Source of the DNA: Apostichopus japonicus
Taxonomy: Eukaryota > Echinodermata > Holothuroidea > Aspidochirotida > Stichopodidae
Direction: 5' to 3'
Length of the DNA: 64,000 nt
Assembly: GCF_037975245.1 (NCBI RefSeq)
Contig: NC_092582.1
Span: 5,930,001 to 5,994,000, forward strand
The notes beneath the pieces were generated by a model. The model saw only the letters and a list, made by a program, of their open reading frames with translations. It was not told the origin of the DNA and made no database searches. Positions 49,101-51,362 of the stretch are shown in pieces. How positions within the stretch are numbered: the first letter of the stretch is position 1; each line of letters begins with the position of its first letter. The position numbers and the translations under genes were made by a program.

Positions 49101-50942
49101 GCAACTTGGGCTGAGATGGGGAAGGGAACTTGCATGAGAAGGGGAAGGGAACTTGCATGAGGAGGGGGAAGGGAATGAAGGAGATGAGGAAAGGAATGGA
49201 TGAGATGAGATGGGGAAGTGAACTTGGATGAGATTGGAAAGGAATGTGGATGAGATGAGGACAGAAATTGATGAGAAATGGGAAGGGATGGGTTGGGTGT
49301 AGAGTAGTAGAGAGGAGGAAACCTTGACATTTCTTCAAAATCAAATTACTGTACTTTAGAAAGTTTTTTTTCATTTGCCAGTGTTAGCGAAACTCTTGGT
49401 GACCGGACAACTCCCCCCTGGACGATTACCCCCCGGACAATTACCCCCCGGACAACTCCCCCCTGGACAATTACCCCCCGGACAATTCCCACCCAGACAA
49501 TTCCCACCCTGGACAGTTCCCACCCCAGACAATTCCCCCCCGGACAATTCCCATCACGCACGACTTCCCCCCAGACAATTACCCCCGGTCAATAACCCTC
49601 CCGGACAATTTCCCCCCGGACTATTCTCCCCCCCCCCGGACAATTTCCCCCTGACAATAGCCCAAAGAAAATTGTCAATCGGGAGCATCCAATTGGGACG
49701 ATTTTATAACGCTAAGTACCAATAAAAACTGTGCGTGTGAACGATATTATTTTATATTAGCATAACCAATAGGTCCAACTCACTTGAGAAAAAATATTCA
49801 CAAAGTTTAAGATACGAACAACGCGTATCTTTGTGCGAGATTCTCGTGCATTAGTGATATATTTATATATTTCCGCATTTCTGTGTGTAAACCATGTCTG
49901 CCCTGTAGAGACTGACTTTTGCTTAATTTTTTCAACACAAAGGAGTGAGATATGGGTTTACTTTGGTCTACTTACATAGAGAATCTGAATAACCACTTTC
50001 GTCCTGTCACGCTACCAATGTAATAATTTTGCAATGTAGAAAACATACGAACACAGTTGAATTGAAAAGCTTAAATAGCAAAACGACTGTAGTTTAGGAG
50101 ACAAAGTACCAAAACACTTTCTTGTTTCGGGTGCATTGTGTATACTATAGCTTAACTGACACAATGATAATATTTTGGGCGTCAATTTGGTAAATTTTTG
50201 GAAAAAGAGATTTGGTGCGCTTCGCGCGCACAAGCTGCATTGATGCTGTGAGAATTAATTACTCCTTGCACATGCATGTTAGCTAGATAACCTTAACATT
50301 TTCTGCGCACTTCGCGCGCACTTTAGCTGCATTTGTTTCCGGGTAGAGGCTTTTATTTGAATCTTTTTTATGCCTTGCCAGAGGCAACAGGAATTGTTAC
50401 GATTGTCATCGAAACCAAAACTGAAATCTCCTGTTGCACACCACCAATTTTACTGGAATAATAGTCTTAACCCCGCCTACATCGGCTGTCAATCAATTGT
50501 CGAAATTTCCGAGGAAGGGGATTGTCCGGGGGGGGAAATTGTCCGGGGAGAAATTGTCCGGGGGGCAATTGTCATGGGTGGGAATTGTCCGGAGTGGGAA
50601 TTGTCCGGGGGGCAATTGTCAGGGTTGGCAATTGTCCGGGTGGGAATTGTCCGGGGGGCAAATGTCAGGGTTGGGAATTGTCCGGGTGGGAATTGTCCGA
50701 GGGGGAATCGTCCGGGGGGTAATAGTCAGGGGGAAAATCGTCCAGGGGGGAATTGTCCGGGAACCAAACTCTTGGCACTAGGAAAAGGAAGAACACTCAC
50801 TCAGAGCCGATGTATTGATCTGCATCAGCAGTGTAGACTCCATTTGAGTGGAACTGATAGAAGGAACATCCATCATTGTCCTCTAAGGCCTCTACATTCG
50901 GTGGTATGTCATTGTTCCTCAATGGCTCTATCAAATCAGAGT
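1046..50942 (-). CDS. TSPN-type fibrillar collagen alpha chain (gene span, 37 exons, both ends incomplete)
   Basis: This is the extent of a split gene; the exons are listed separately. The product should be a secreted procollagen chain that trimerises into a Gly-X-Y triple helix and forms or regulates extracellular fibrils. Order of parts: TSPN domain (exons 1-4, cysteines in the motifs NDGC, SDC, INC and YPC), hinge (exons 5-6), then about 902 residues of helix (exons 7-37) ending [13 protein letters not shown]. The reading frame stays open through all 37 exons: the six N-terminal exons total 971 nt, which is 2 nt plus 323 codons, and every helix exon is in phase 0. The signal peptide exon and the COLFI C-propeptide are missing or unrecognised. 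The single long helix with short imperfections and no minor helix favours a clade C (XXIV/XXVII-like) assignment, but a divergent clade B chain is possible. Collagen identity is near certain; the subclass is not. Confidence 0.93.
1411..1816 (-). pseudogene. 5'-truncated non-LTR retrotransposon (LINE), RT C-terminus and 3' tail
   Basis: The minus-strand frame 1816-1481 reads [18 protein letters not shown], then [33 protein letters not shown] and [10 protein letters not shown] before TAG. LHWLPV..RI.FKI...[10 protein letters not shown] and RSF..AAP.LWNSLP are the classic C-terminal reverse-transcriptase signatures of CR1/L2/jockey-type LINEs. Downstream is a GCGCTATATAATTTGCATTTATT tail ending in (ATT)n at 1411-1430. 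A stop at 1817-1819 marks loss of the upstream coding part. Dead fragment in intron 36. Confidence 0.88.
2010..2256 (+). mobile_element. tRNA-derived SINE with CATA-repeat tail, copy 1
   Basis: The head has A-box-like TAGCCTAGTGGTTAACGCC and B-box-like GGTTCGATTCC. The body has GACGTTAAAT, GGCTTCGGTCAGCTTGCG and CGCGAGTTCCTGCTTGC, and the tail is (ATAC)n. Copies at 21832, 23052 and 30766 share the body. It lies in intron 36, opposite in strand to the collagen gene. Confidence 0.85.
2356..2463 (-). CDS. Collagen exon 36 (helix, 108 bp, paired imperfections)
   Basis: 36 codons. It starts [12 protein letters not shown], then GP-GTP (one residue short), [10 protein letters not shown] (one residue long), then GLPGPPGEK. 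The -1 and +1 imperfections cancel, keeping the exon at 108 bp and in register. Acceptor TTCAG, donor GTGAGA. Confidence 0.94.
3634..3738 (-). CDS. Collagen exon 35 (helix, 105 bp, interruption)
   Basis: 35 codons. It starts [12 protein letters not shown], then GETRQ-G (two extra residues), then [18 protein letters not shown]. The exon is one codon short of 108 bp. Acceptor TTTCAG, donor GTGAAA. Confidence 0.94.
3850..3920 (-). mobile_element. LINE 3'-tail fragment
   Basis: AATAATAATGATAGTAATTT, then a TATATAGCGCTTTACATCAA stretch and CTCAAAGCACTTCACA. On the minus strand this is the common CR1/L2-like 3' end (AAAGCGCTATATAA then an (ATT)-rich tail). No coding part remains. Confidence 0.5.
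3939..4990. other. Intron 34, AT-rich, no gene seen
   Basis: An A-rich stretch (about 3930-4190) is followed by sequence with TGACCT-containing phrases around 4540-4720, related to the repeat family of 43.4-45.7 kb. No coding exon or RNA gene recognised. Confidence 0.6.
5022..5129 (-). CDS. Collagen exon 34 (helix, 108 bp)
   Basis: Twelve triplets starting [16 protein letters not shown] and ending GRFGPM, donor GTGAGT. The acceptor context TTGGAGGTAG is purine-rich near the AG. Confidence 0.94.
5437..6118. repeat. 75-bp tandem repeat (about 9 copies)
   Basis: The phrase GATGGATCAGATTGCAACCA recurs at exact 75-bp steps from 5451 to 6051 (5451, 5526, 5601 and so on). Units differ by a few substitutions. 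Because 75 is a multiple of 3, the + strand stays open as a 189-codon frame (5452-6021) repeating [16 protein letters not shown], then ESLQNNNRL. The array ends about 11 bp from the exon 33 donor. Confidence 0.95.
6130..6240 (-). CDS. Collagen exon 33 (helix, 111 bp, starts with interruption)
   Basis: 37 codons. It starts NTTP before [13 protein letters not shown], so GIN-NTTP-G breaks the repeat by four residues and offers an N-glycosylation site (N-T-T) inside the helix. It ends GAPGAQ. Donor GTTAGA lies about 11 bp from the 75-bp tandem array. Confidence 0.94.
6241..7378. other. Intron 32, no gene seen
   Basis: Holds degenerate internal repeats: TGGACATTGAGTTGATTA phrases near 6620-6710, and GGTCACC/GGTCATC phrases near 6980-7120. 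No exon recognised. Confidence 0.55.
7379..7432 (-). CDS. Collagen exon 32 (helix, 54 bp)
   Basis: Six triplets [18 protein letters not shown], acceptor CTTCAG, donor GTTAGT. An interruption follows at the start of exon 33. Confidence 0.95.
8290..8343 (-). CDS. Collagen exon 31 (helix, 54 bp)
   Basis: Six triplets [18 protein letters not shown], acceptor TTTCAG, donor GTAAGC. Confidence 0.95.
8405..9520. repeat. Degenerate AT-rich TATAGCTGGT repeat tract
   Basis: Repeated phrases such as ACTATAGCTATATAGTATAC, ATGATATAGCTGGTATCAAG and ATACAATAGATGGTTTATAC recur in larger blocks of very roughly 170 bp. The tract is split by a MITE at 8628-9024. Confidence 0.85.
8628..9024 (+). mobile_element. 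hAT-like MITE, family 1, copy 1
   Basis: 397 bp with terminal inverted repeats CAGGGTTGTCCAACC and GGTTGGACAACCCTG. It is closely similar along its length to the copy at 63063-63470, including a long C tract and CATCTCTGGCGGGC. It is inserted in the AT-rich repeat tract, whose other units show the uninterrupted ATAGATGGTTTATACTATAG; GTTTA is repeated on both sides. No transposase. Confidence 0.9.
9617..9778 (-). CDS. Collagen exon 30 (helix, 162 bp)
   Basis: 18 triplets starting [16 protein letters not shown] and ending GVMGEL; 162 bp is three 54-bp units, a classical size. Donor GTAGGT; acceptor ATCATAG. Confidence 0.95.
10391..10498 (-). CDS. Collagen exon 29 (helix, 108 bp)
   Basis: Twelve triplets starting [16 protein letters not shown] and ending GDAGIE, acceptor TTGCAG, donor GTACTT. 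Confidence 0.95.
11290..11397 (-). CDS. Collagen exon 28 (helix, 108 bp, Gly replaced by Ser)
   Basis: 36 codons starting [15 protein letters not shown], then SLK, then [18 protein letters not shown]. The register is kept but one Gly position is Ser (codon TCA), giving G-Q-P-S-L-K-G. Acceptor CTGAAG, donor GTAGGT. Confidence 0.94.
11954..12290 (+). mobile_element. tRNA-derived SINE with conserved central domain
   Basis: The head CTGTGGTCAAGTGGTTAAGG and the B box GGTTCGAGCCC are those of a tRNA. The central GTCCTTGGGCAAGGCACTTT and ACCCAGGTGTATAAATGGG are the widespread V-type central domain of animal SINEs. The body extends past GGGAAGTCCCCCAGGGGACA. The end is estimated. Confidence 0.8.
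12712..12819 (-). CDS. Collagen exon 27 (helix, 108 bp)
   Basis: Twelve triplets starting [16 protein letters not shown] and ending GDPGQP, acceptor CTACAG, donor GTGAGT. Confidence 0.95.
13362..13415 (-). CDS. Collagen exon 26 (helix, 54 bp)
   Basis: Six triplets [18 protein letters not shown], acceptor TGTAG, donor GTTAGT. Confidence 0.95.
13802..13855 (-). CDS. Collagen exon 25 (helix, 54 bp)
   Basis: Six triplets [18 protein letters not shown], acceptor TTCAG, donor GTAATT. Confidence 0.95.
14353..14496 (-). CDS. Collagen exon 24 (helix, 144 bp)
   Basis: 16 triplets starting [19 protein letters not shown], with an acidic run [12 protein letters not shown], ending GTMGEK. 144 bp is an atypical size, possibly a fusion of 54- and 90-bp units. 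Acceptor TTTTTAG; the donor GTTCGT is weak. Confidence 0.93.
14870..15300. repeat. Degenerate tandem repeat, unit about 30 bp
   Basis: Variants of ATCAATTTGATAATGTACC recur roughly every 25-33 bp, heavily diverged. No gene. Confidence 0.7.
15840..15893 (-). CDS. Collagen exon 23 (helix, 54 bp)
   Basis: Six triplets [18 protein letters not shown], acceptor CTTCAG, donor GTTAGT. Confidence 0.95.
16246..18525. repeat. 58-bp satellite with higher-order structure
   Basis: Unit GAGTTCAGATATCTCTACTA, then ATGTCAGTGACTGCCCAGTG, then ATACAATCACATCACACC. About 40 units, with some shortened (TACCAGTGACTACCCAGTGG type). The marker CATCCAACCG before GAGTTCACAT occurs at 16701, 17382 and 17890. The CCGAGTTCAG of 17101 recurs at 18290, 1189 bp away (681 + 508), showing duplication of multi-unit blocks. 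Confidence 0.95.
18557..18610 (-). CDS. Collagen exon 22 (helix, 54 bp)
   Basis: Six triplets [18 protein letters not shown], acceptor TTTTAG, donor GTGAGT. The 58-bp satellite of intron 22 starts about 30 bp past its donor. Confidence 0.95.
19313..19465 (-). CDS. Collagen exon 21 (helix, 153 bp)
   Basis: 17 perfect triplets starting [19 protein letters not shown], containing [12 protein letters not shown] and ending GTKGST. 153 bp is not a multiple of 54 and is an atypical size. Acceptor AAACAG, donor GTGAGT. Confidence 0.95.
19530..20390. repeat. About three tandem diverged copies of a TGACCTTTGACC-rich unit
   Basis: The phrase ACCTACCCACCAAGTTTGAA recurs near 19745 and 20043, with a diverged form near 20342. 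CATGTGGTTTAATG and CAAGCAGAGAATGACTTA variants also recur. Unit about 300 bp, well diverged. Contains a perfect DR1 at 20131-20143. Confidence 0.75.
21578..21628 (-). CDS. Collagen exon 20 (helix, 51 bp, interruption)
   Basis: 17 codons [17 protein letters not shown], then exon 21 resumes with GEP. GLSIK-G leaves two extra residues, so this is a 54-bp-type exon minus one codon with a break at its 3' end. Donor GTGAGT. Confidence 0.93.
21832..22079 (+). mobile_element. CATA-tail SINE, copy 2
   Basis: GGAGTGTTAGCTCAGTGGTT head, AGTTCGAGTCACTCC B box, TTGACAATTGACAATTCATA, GACTTCGATCAGCTTGCGGC and a short CATACA tail. It is most similar to the copy at 23052. Intron 19. Confidence 0.88.
22357..22455 (-). 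CDS. Collagen exon 19 (helix, 99 bp)
   Basis: Eleven triplets starting [16 protein letters not shown] and ending GLPGLP, donor GTGAGT. The acceptor TTTTTGAG has a G before the AG, slightly unusual. Confidence 0.94.
22945..22998 (-). CDS. Collagen exon 18 (helix, 54 bp)
   Basis: Six triplets [18 protein letters not shown], acceptor TTGCAG, donor GTAAGT. A SINE copy begins about 54 bp upstream of its acceptor. Confidence 0.95.
23052..23297 (+). mobile_element. CATA-tail SINE, copy 3
   Basis: Full-length: the same head, B box and body as copy 2, ending in a (CATA) tail. It starts about 54 bp upstream of the exon 18 acceptor and runs antisense to the gene. Confidence 0.88.
23851..23958 (-). CDS. 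Collagen exon 17 (helix, 108 bp)
   Basis: Twelve triplets starting [16 protein letters not shown] and ending GRRGRQ, donor GTAAAC. Confidence 0.95.
24334..24432 (-). CDS. Collagen exon 16 (helix, 99 bp)
   Basis: Eleven triplets starting [16 protein letters not shown] and ending GIIGLA, donor GTAAGT. Lys/Glu-rich. Confidence 0.95.
24563..24947 (-). mobile_element. GAAGACTCG-terminated MITE, copy 1
   Basis: About 385 bp. The left end AGGGAGTGAAGACTTGCGC and the right end GGGGCGAGTCTTCAATACC are inverted repeats. The interior (CCGGTAATCTGACCTAGTTT, GACACCACCAT, GTAGCGACAAGAAGAAAACT) is the reverse complement of the copies at 51003 and 57588. No coding capacity. Confidence 0.85.
24960..25850. 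other. Intron 15 remainder, no gene seen
   Basis: AT-rich unique-looking sequence. No Gly-X-Y coding exon, RNA gene or repeat family recognised. Confidence 0.5.
25854..25952 (-). CDS. Collagen exon 15 (helix, 99 bp)
   Basis: Eleven triplets starting [16 protein letters not shown] and ending GPPGAP, donor GTCAGT. Confidence 0.95.
26554..26607 (-). CDS. Collagen exon 14 (helix, 54 bp)
   Basis: Six triplets [18 protein letters not shown], acceptor ATTCAG, donor GTAAGT. Only about 33 bp separate its acceptor from the 35-bp satellite of intron 13. Confidence 0.95.
26641..29885. repeat. 35-bp satellite array (about 90 copies)
   Basis: Unit ATGAACATAAGTCACACACA, then ATCATCTTCTTGGCA. Recurrent variants (TTCAAGACAGTGAATGTAAG, TTGGCCTTGAACTTAAGTCA, TGGCAATGAACAAAAGTCAC) reappear in the same order at several places, showing block duplications. 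It fills most of intron 13 and stops about 33 bp from the exon 14 acceptor. Confidence 0.95.
30531..30550. repeat. (TA)n microsatellite
   Basis: Short run of TATATATA repeats. Confidence 0.9.
30609..30707 (-). CDS. Collagen exon 13 (helix, 99 bp)
   Basis: Eleven perfect triplets from [12 protein letters not shown] through [12 protein letters not shown] to GPL, acceptor TTCAG, donor GTGAGT. Contains a Trp in the X-Y positions, unusual for a helix. Confidence 0.95.
30766..30973 (+). mobile_element. CATA-tail SINE, copy 4, head deleted
   Basis: GGAG joins directly to TTCGAGTCACTCCAAGATTA, so the A-box half of the tRNA head is lost. The body and (ATAC)n tail are intact. Confidence 0.87.
31224..31480 (+). 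mobile_element. SINE with class II tRNA-like head, copy 1
   Basis: GTTTGAGTGGATAAAGGCAG, then a spaced GTGGGTTCAAGCC B box with a long variable-arm region, as in Ser/Leu tRNAs. The head resembles 35876-35970. Body and end are uncertain. Confidence 0.65.
31727..31771 (-). CDS. Collagen exon 12 (helix, 45 bp)
   Basis: Five triplets [15 protein letters not shown], acceptor TGTAG, donor GTAAGT. 45 bp is one of the standard fibrillar-collagen exon sizes. Confidence 0.95.
32494..32978. mobile_element. Palindrome-rich MITE with GTCACACAT termini
   Basis: The ends GACCCCCGTCACACATACAT and ATGTGTGACAATG are imperfect inverted repeats, flanked by GTCTAG on both sides (32488-32493 and 32979-32984). 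The interior repeats CCATGGTCCGACCATSG-type motifs and GTGTGAC several times on both strands. About 485 bp, non-coding. Confidence 0.7.
33048..33149 (-). CDS. Collagen exon 11 (helix, 102 bp, interruption)
   Basis: 34 codons. It starts GEKGQPGRP, then SNVR, then resumes [19 protein letters not shown] and ends GPQ. The four-residue SNVR breaks the repeat and makes the exon 3 nt longer than the usual 99 bp. Donor GTAGAG. Confidence 0.94.
33498..33551 (-). CDS. Collagen exon 10 (helix, 54 bp)
   Basis: Six triplets [18 protein letters not shown], acceptor CCTCAG, donor GTAAGT. Confidence 0.95.
33870..34170. repeat. 59-bp tandem repeat
   Basis: ATGCATGGAC recurs at 33891, 33950 and 34009, with a 20-bp sub-unit slip at 34029, then further copies. 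The unit is CA-rich (ACATACAAATGCACATACCA). Several frames on both strands stay open by repetition; none is judged a gene. Confidence 0.93.
34695..34748 (-). CDS. Collagen exon 9 (helix, 54 bp)
   Basis: Six perfect triplets [18 protein letters not shown] between CCGCAG and GTGAGT. Highly basic. Confidence 0.95.
34749..35674. other. Intron 8, no gene seen
   Basis: A phrase ATCCCCTGAGGTGTTCAAG/ACCCCCTGAGGTGCTCAAG is duplicated near 34875 and 34945. No exon recognised. Confidence 0.5.
35675..35782 (-). CDS. Collagen exon 8 (helix, one interruption)
   Basis: 108 bp, 36 codons, donor GTAGGT. It starts with Met completing the triplet GDM, then GAAPI-GPK: a break of two extra residues in Gly-X-Y. 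It then runs [19 protein letters not shown] to GPTGPQ. Confidence 0.95.
35876..36075 (+). mobile_element. SINE with class II tRNA-like head, copy 2
   Basis: GCTGTGGCCGAGTGGATAAA, GGCGGTAGC, then a GCATT...AATGC stem, variable-arm sequence, GGTTCGATACCCGG B box. It resembles Ser/Leu tRNA heads and the copy at 31224. The 3' end is estimated. Confidence 0.7.
36505..36612 (-). CDS. Collagen exon 7: start of triple helix
   Basis: 108 bp, acceptor TTTCCTAG, donor GTAAGT. It starts NITT (a possible N-glycosylation site), then [19 protein letters not shown] and further triplets, ending GRKGD. The helix begins directly after the hinge, with no separate minor helix. Confidence 0.95.
36645..36853 (-). 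CDS. Collagen exon 6: non-collagenous hinge
   Basis: 209 bp (2 nt plus 69 codons); acceptor TTTCTTTCTGTAG, donor GTGATT. It reads [20 protein letters not shown], then charged and amphipathic sequence including [19 protein letters not shown], and ends SYDDPVNK. It leads in phase 0 into the first helix exon. An in-frame alternative acceptor 24 nt upstream (TTTCAG) would add eight residues. No family recognised beyond being the TSPN-helix linker. Confidence 0.75.
37089..37224 (-). CDS. Collagen exon 5: hinge, with two competing donors
   Basis: 136 bp in the frame-preserving model: acceptor TTTCAG, then [16 protein letters not shown] and an acidic stretch [20 protein letters not shown], ending YAVSI plus one G, donor GTAGAG. 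A stronger-looking donor GTGAGT lies 10 nt upstream (exon end at 37099), but using it shifts the frame and meets a stop in exon 6. The exon follows exon 4 in phase 0. The function of the hinge is unknown. Confidence 0.7.
37225..39220. other. Intron 4, no gene seen
   Basis: Contains poly-purine/G tracts (37400-37430, 38650-38670) and otherwise unremarkable AT-rich sequence. No exon with a matching phase was found here. Confidence 0.5.
39221..39313 (-). CDS. Collagen exon 4: end of TSPN domain
   Basis: 93 bp, 31 codons, phase 0 at both ends; acceptor CCATAG, donor GTATGG. It reads [20 protein letters not shown], then [11 protein letters not shown]. The last TSPN strand (like GDIQQ.LFV.D) is followed by a C-x6-C pair, matching the final cysteine pair of this domain (as YCEHYSPDC in type V/XI chains). 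With exons 1 and 3 this completes the four-cysteine set. Confidence 0.9.
40069..40081. promoter_or_regulatory. Perfect DR1 motif (possible nuclear-receptor site)
   Basis: TGACCTTTGACCT is a direct repeat of AGGTCA half-sites spaced by one base on the minus strand, followed at once by TGGTGACCTTTGA. It is the canonical RXR/HNF4/COUP-TF-type element. It lies in intron 3, about 130 bp past the exon 3 donor. Function is untested; it may be only repeat sequence. Confidence 0.4.
40210..40405 (-). CDS. Collagen exon 3: TSPN with WHKLRVAV motif
   Basis: 196 bp (1 nt plus 65 codons), donor GTAAGA. It reads [20 protein letters not shown], then [13 protein letters not shown] and later SGYLKIGG. The W-H-[KR]-[ILV]-[AR]-[VL]-x-V then D-C-K pattern is the hallmark strand pair of TSPN domains in fibrillar and FACIT collagens. 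It holds the second conserved cysteine (SDCKH) and a potential N-glycosylation site (N-A-S). This is the strongest single diagnostic exon for the N-terminal domain. Confidence 0.93.
41385..41454 (-). tRNA. tRNA-like cloverleaf, anticodon CTA, probably a pseudogene or SINE head
   Basis: A 70-nt minus-strand sequence folds as a tRNA. Acceptor GCATCCA/TGGAGGC pairs in 6 of 7 positions. A box TAGCCTAGTGGTTAGGGTG. Anticodon stem TCTGC/GCGGG with loop ATCTAAA, T33 and A37 in place. T arm CCGGG-TTCGAAT-CCCGG. The loop reads CTA, the anticodon for amber (UAG), so it is unlikely to be an ordinary tRNA. A short variable region and one acceptor mismatch favour a decayed tRNA or SINE head. Confidence 0.5.
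41460..46004. other. Intron 2 remainder, TGACCT-rich repeats, no gene seen
   Basis: Diverged copies of a dispersed repeat lie at about 43430-43830 and 45280-45720. Shared phrases include TTTGACCTCCA, AATAGGGTTCTTGCACT and AAGTATGGAATTAA-like endings. A 35-bp direct duplication lies at about 44850-44920 and a G-rich tract at 45150-45195. No exon recognised. Confidence 0.55.
46005..46199 (-). CDS. Collagen exon 2: TSPN core
   Basis: 195 bp (1 nt, 64 codons, 2 nt), acceptor CTTGCAG and donor GTAAGT. It begins [17 protein letters not shown], which corresponds to the FP.DFS.L....K core of TSPN domains. It continues [20 protein letters not shown] and ends SGLKSF, with the split Lys codon AA|A. The N-S-T in NKNSTS is a possible N-glycosylation site. 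Confidence 0.88.
46833..46970. repeat. (GGAT)n microsatellite
   Basis: Repeated GGATGGAT with GGAC and GGATTCAT variants. Confidence 0.95.
47820..49300. repeat. Minisatellite GGGAACTTGGATGAGATGGG, split by the hAT element
   Basis: Purine-rich, degenerate units of about 22-35 bp occupy 47820-47945 and continue at 48837-48850 and 49080-49300, on both sides of the transposon at 47946-48836. 48850-49080 is purine-rich without a clear period. Confidence 0.8.
47946..48836. mobile_element. hAT-type non-autonomous transposon with internal tandem repeats
   Basis: The termini CATAGGCGTAGGAG and CTCCTACGCCTATG are perfect inverted repeats, flanked by a perfect 8-bp duplication ATGGGAAG (47938-47945 and 48837-48844). 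Inside, about seven units of roughly 60-85 bp share GGGCACCTACTGAAAGAAGA and GCAGTGTGTTTTTC. Subterminal runs are GGGGGGGCTG...CAGCCCCCC. No transposase. Inserted in a GATGGGAAGGGAACTTGGAT minisatellite. Confidence 0.93.
49400..50765. mobile_element. Foldback-like element with repeat-built inverted arms
   Basis: The left arm (49400-49660) is a run of CCCCCCGGACAATT-type units. The right arm (50517-50765) is a run of AATTGTCCGGGGGG, the reverse complement. The element is flanked by a perfect 10-bp direct repeat AAACTCTTGG (49390-49399 and 50766-50775). The middle, 49.66-50.5 kb, has two CTTCGCGCGCAC copies and no recognised coding region. It begins about 25 bp inside intron 1, next to the exon 1 donor. 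Confidence 0.85.
50801..50942 (-). CDS. Collagen exon 1 found: start of TSPN domain
   Basis: 142 bp, entered after 1 nt of a split codon and left after 2 nt (GA|GTGAGTG). It reads [14 protein letters not shown], then [18 protein letters not shown] and QYIGS. The pattern DLIEPL...NNDIPP...GC matches the N-terminal strand of TSPN domains, with the first of the four cysteines at NDGC. The last codon (GA|A) becomes Glu with exon 2. A signal-peptide exon should lie upstream, but no convincing one was seen in 50943-64000. Confidence 0.85.
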
Positions 50943-51002
50943 CTGTGAAAAGAGAAATACTACACTTATATTGGTACCTTCAGGCAATGTGTACATTTTA
51001 TA

Positions 51003-51362
51003 GGCATTGAAGACTCGTCCCAAAACGTGCGCCGCGCTCTGAAAAGTTAACTTTCCTTTGCTTGCAAGTGAAGTTTTCTTCTTTTCGCTACAAAGTGCAG
51101 ACAGTAATGAAACGTGAAACCTTGTTATCTTCTATCTTGACCTGAGATGTCCATCGCTGCTATGTACACTGTGTTGTGGGTTATTGACCGTAGCTGTATG
51201 TATTGACTGTACACTAGTGTCTAATTACCGACGGTAGCAAGCTGTGTGTGTATTTTCTAGGATCGATGGTGGTGTCTAACACTTCTGTTACACCTCATTG
51301 AAAACTAGGTCAGATTACCGGCATTAGACTTTTCTTTTTGCGCGAGTCTTCACACCCTTTAA
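51003..51362 (+). mobile_element. GAAGACTCG-terminated MITE, copy 2
   Basis: The left end GGCATTGAAGACTCGTCCC pairs with the right end GCGCGAGTCTTCACACCC. The interior TGTACACTGTGTTGTGGGTT and ACACTTCTGTTACACCTCAT match the copy at 57588. About 60 bp upstream of exon 1. Confidence 0.87.

Noticed and set aside
49375-50948. Open frames rich in PPGQLPPGQ or GGNCPGG that mimic collagen-like or low-complexity proteins
   Set aside because: They come from the CCCCCCGGACAATT arms of the foldback element, on the wrong strand for the gene, without regular Gly-X-Y.
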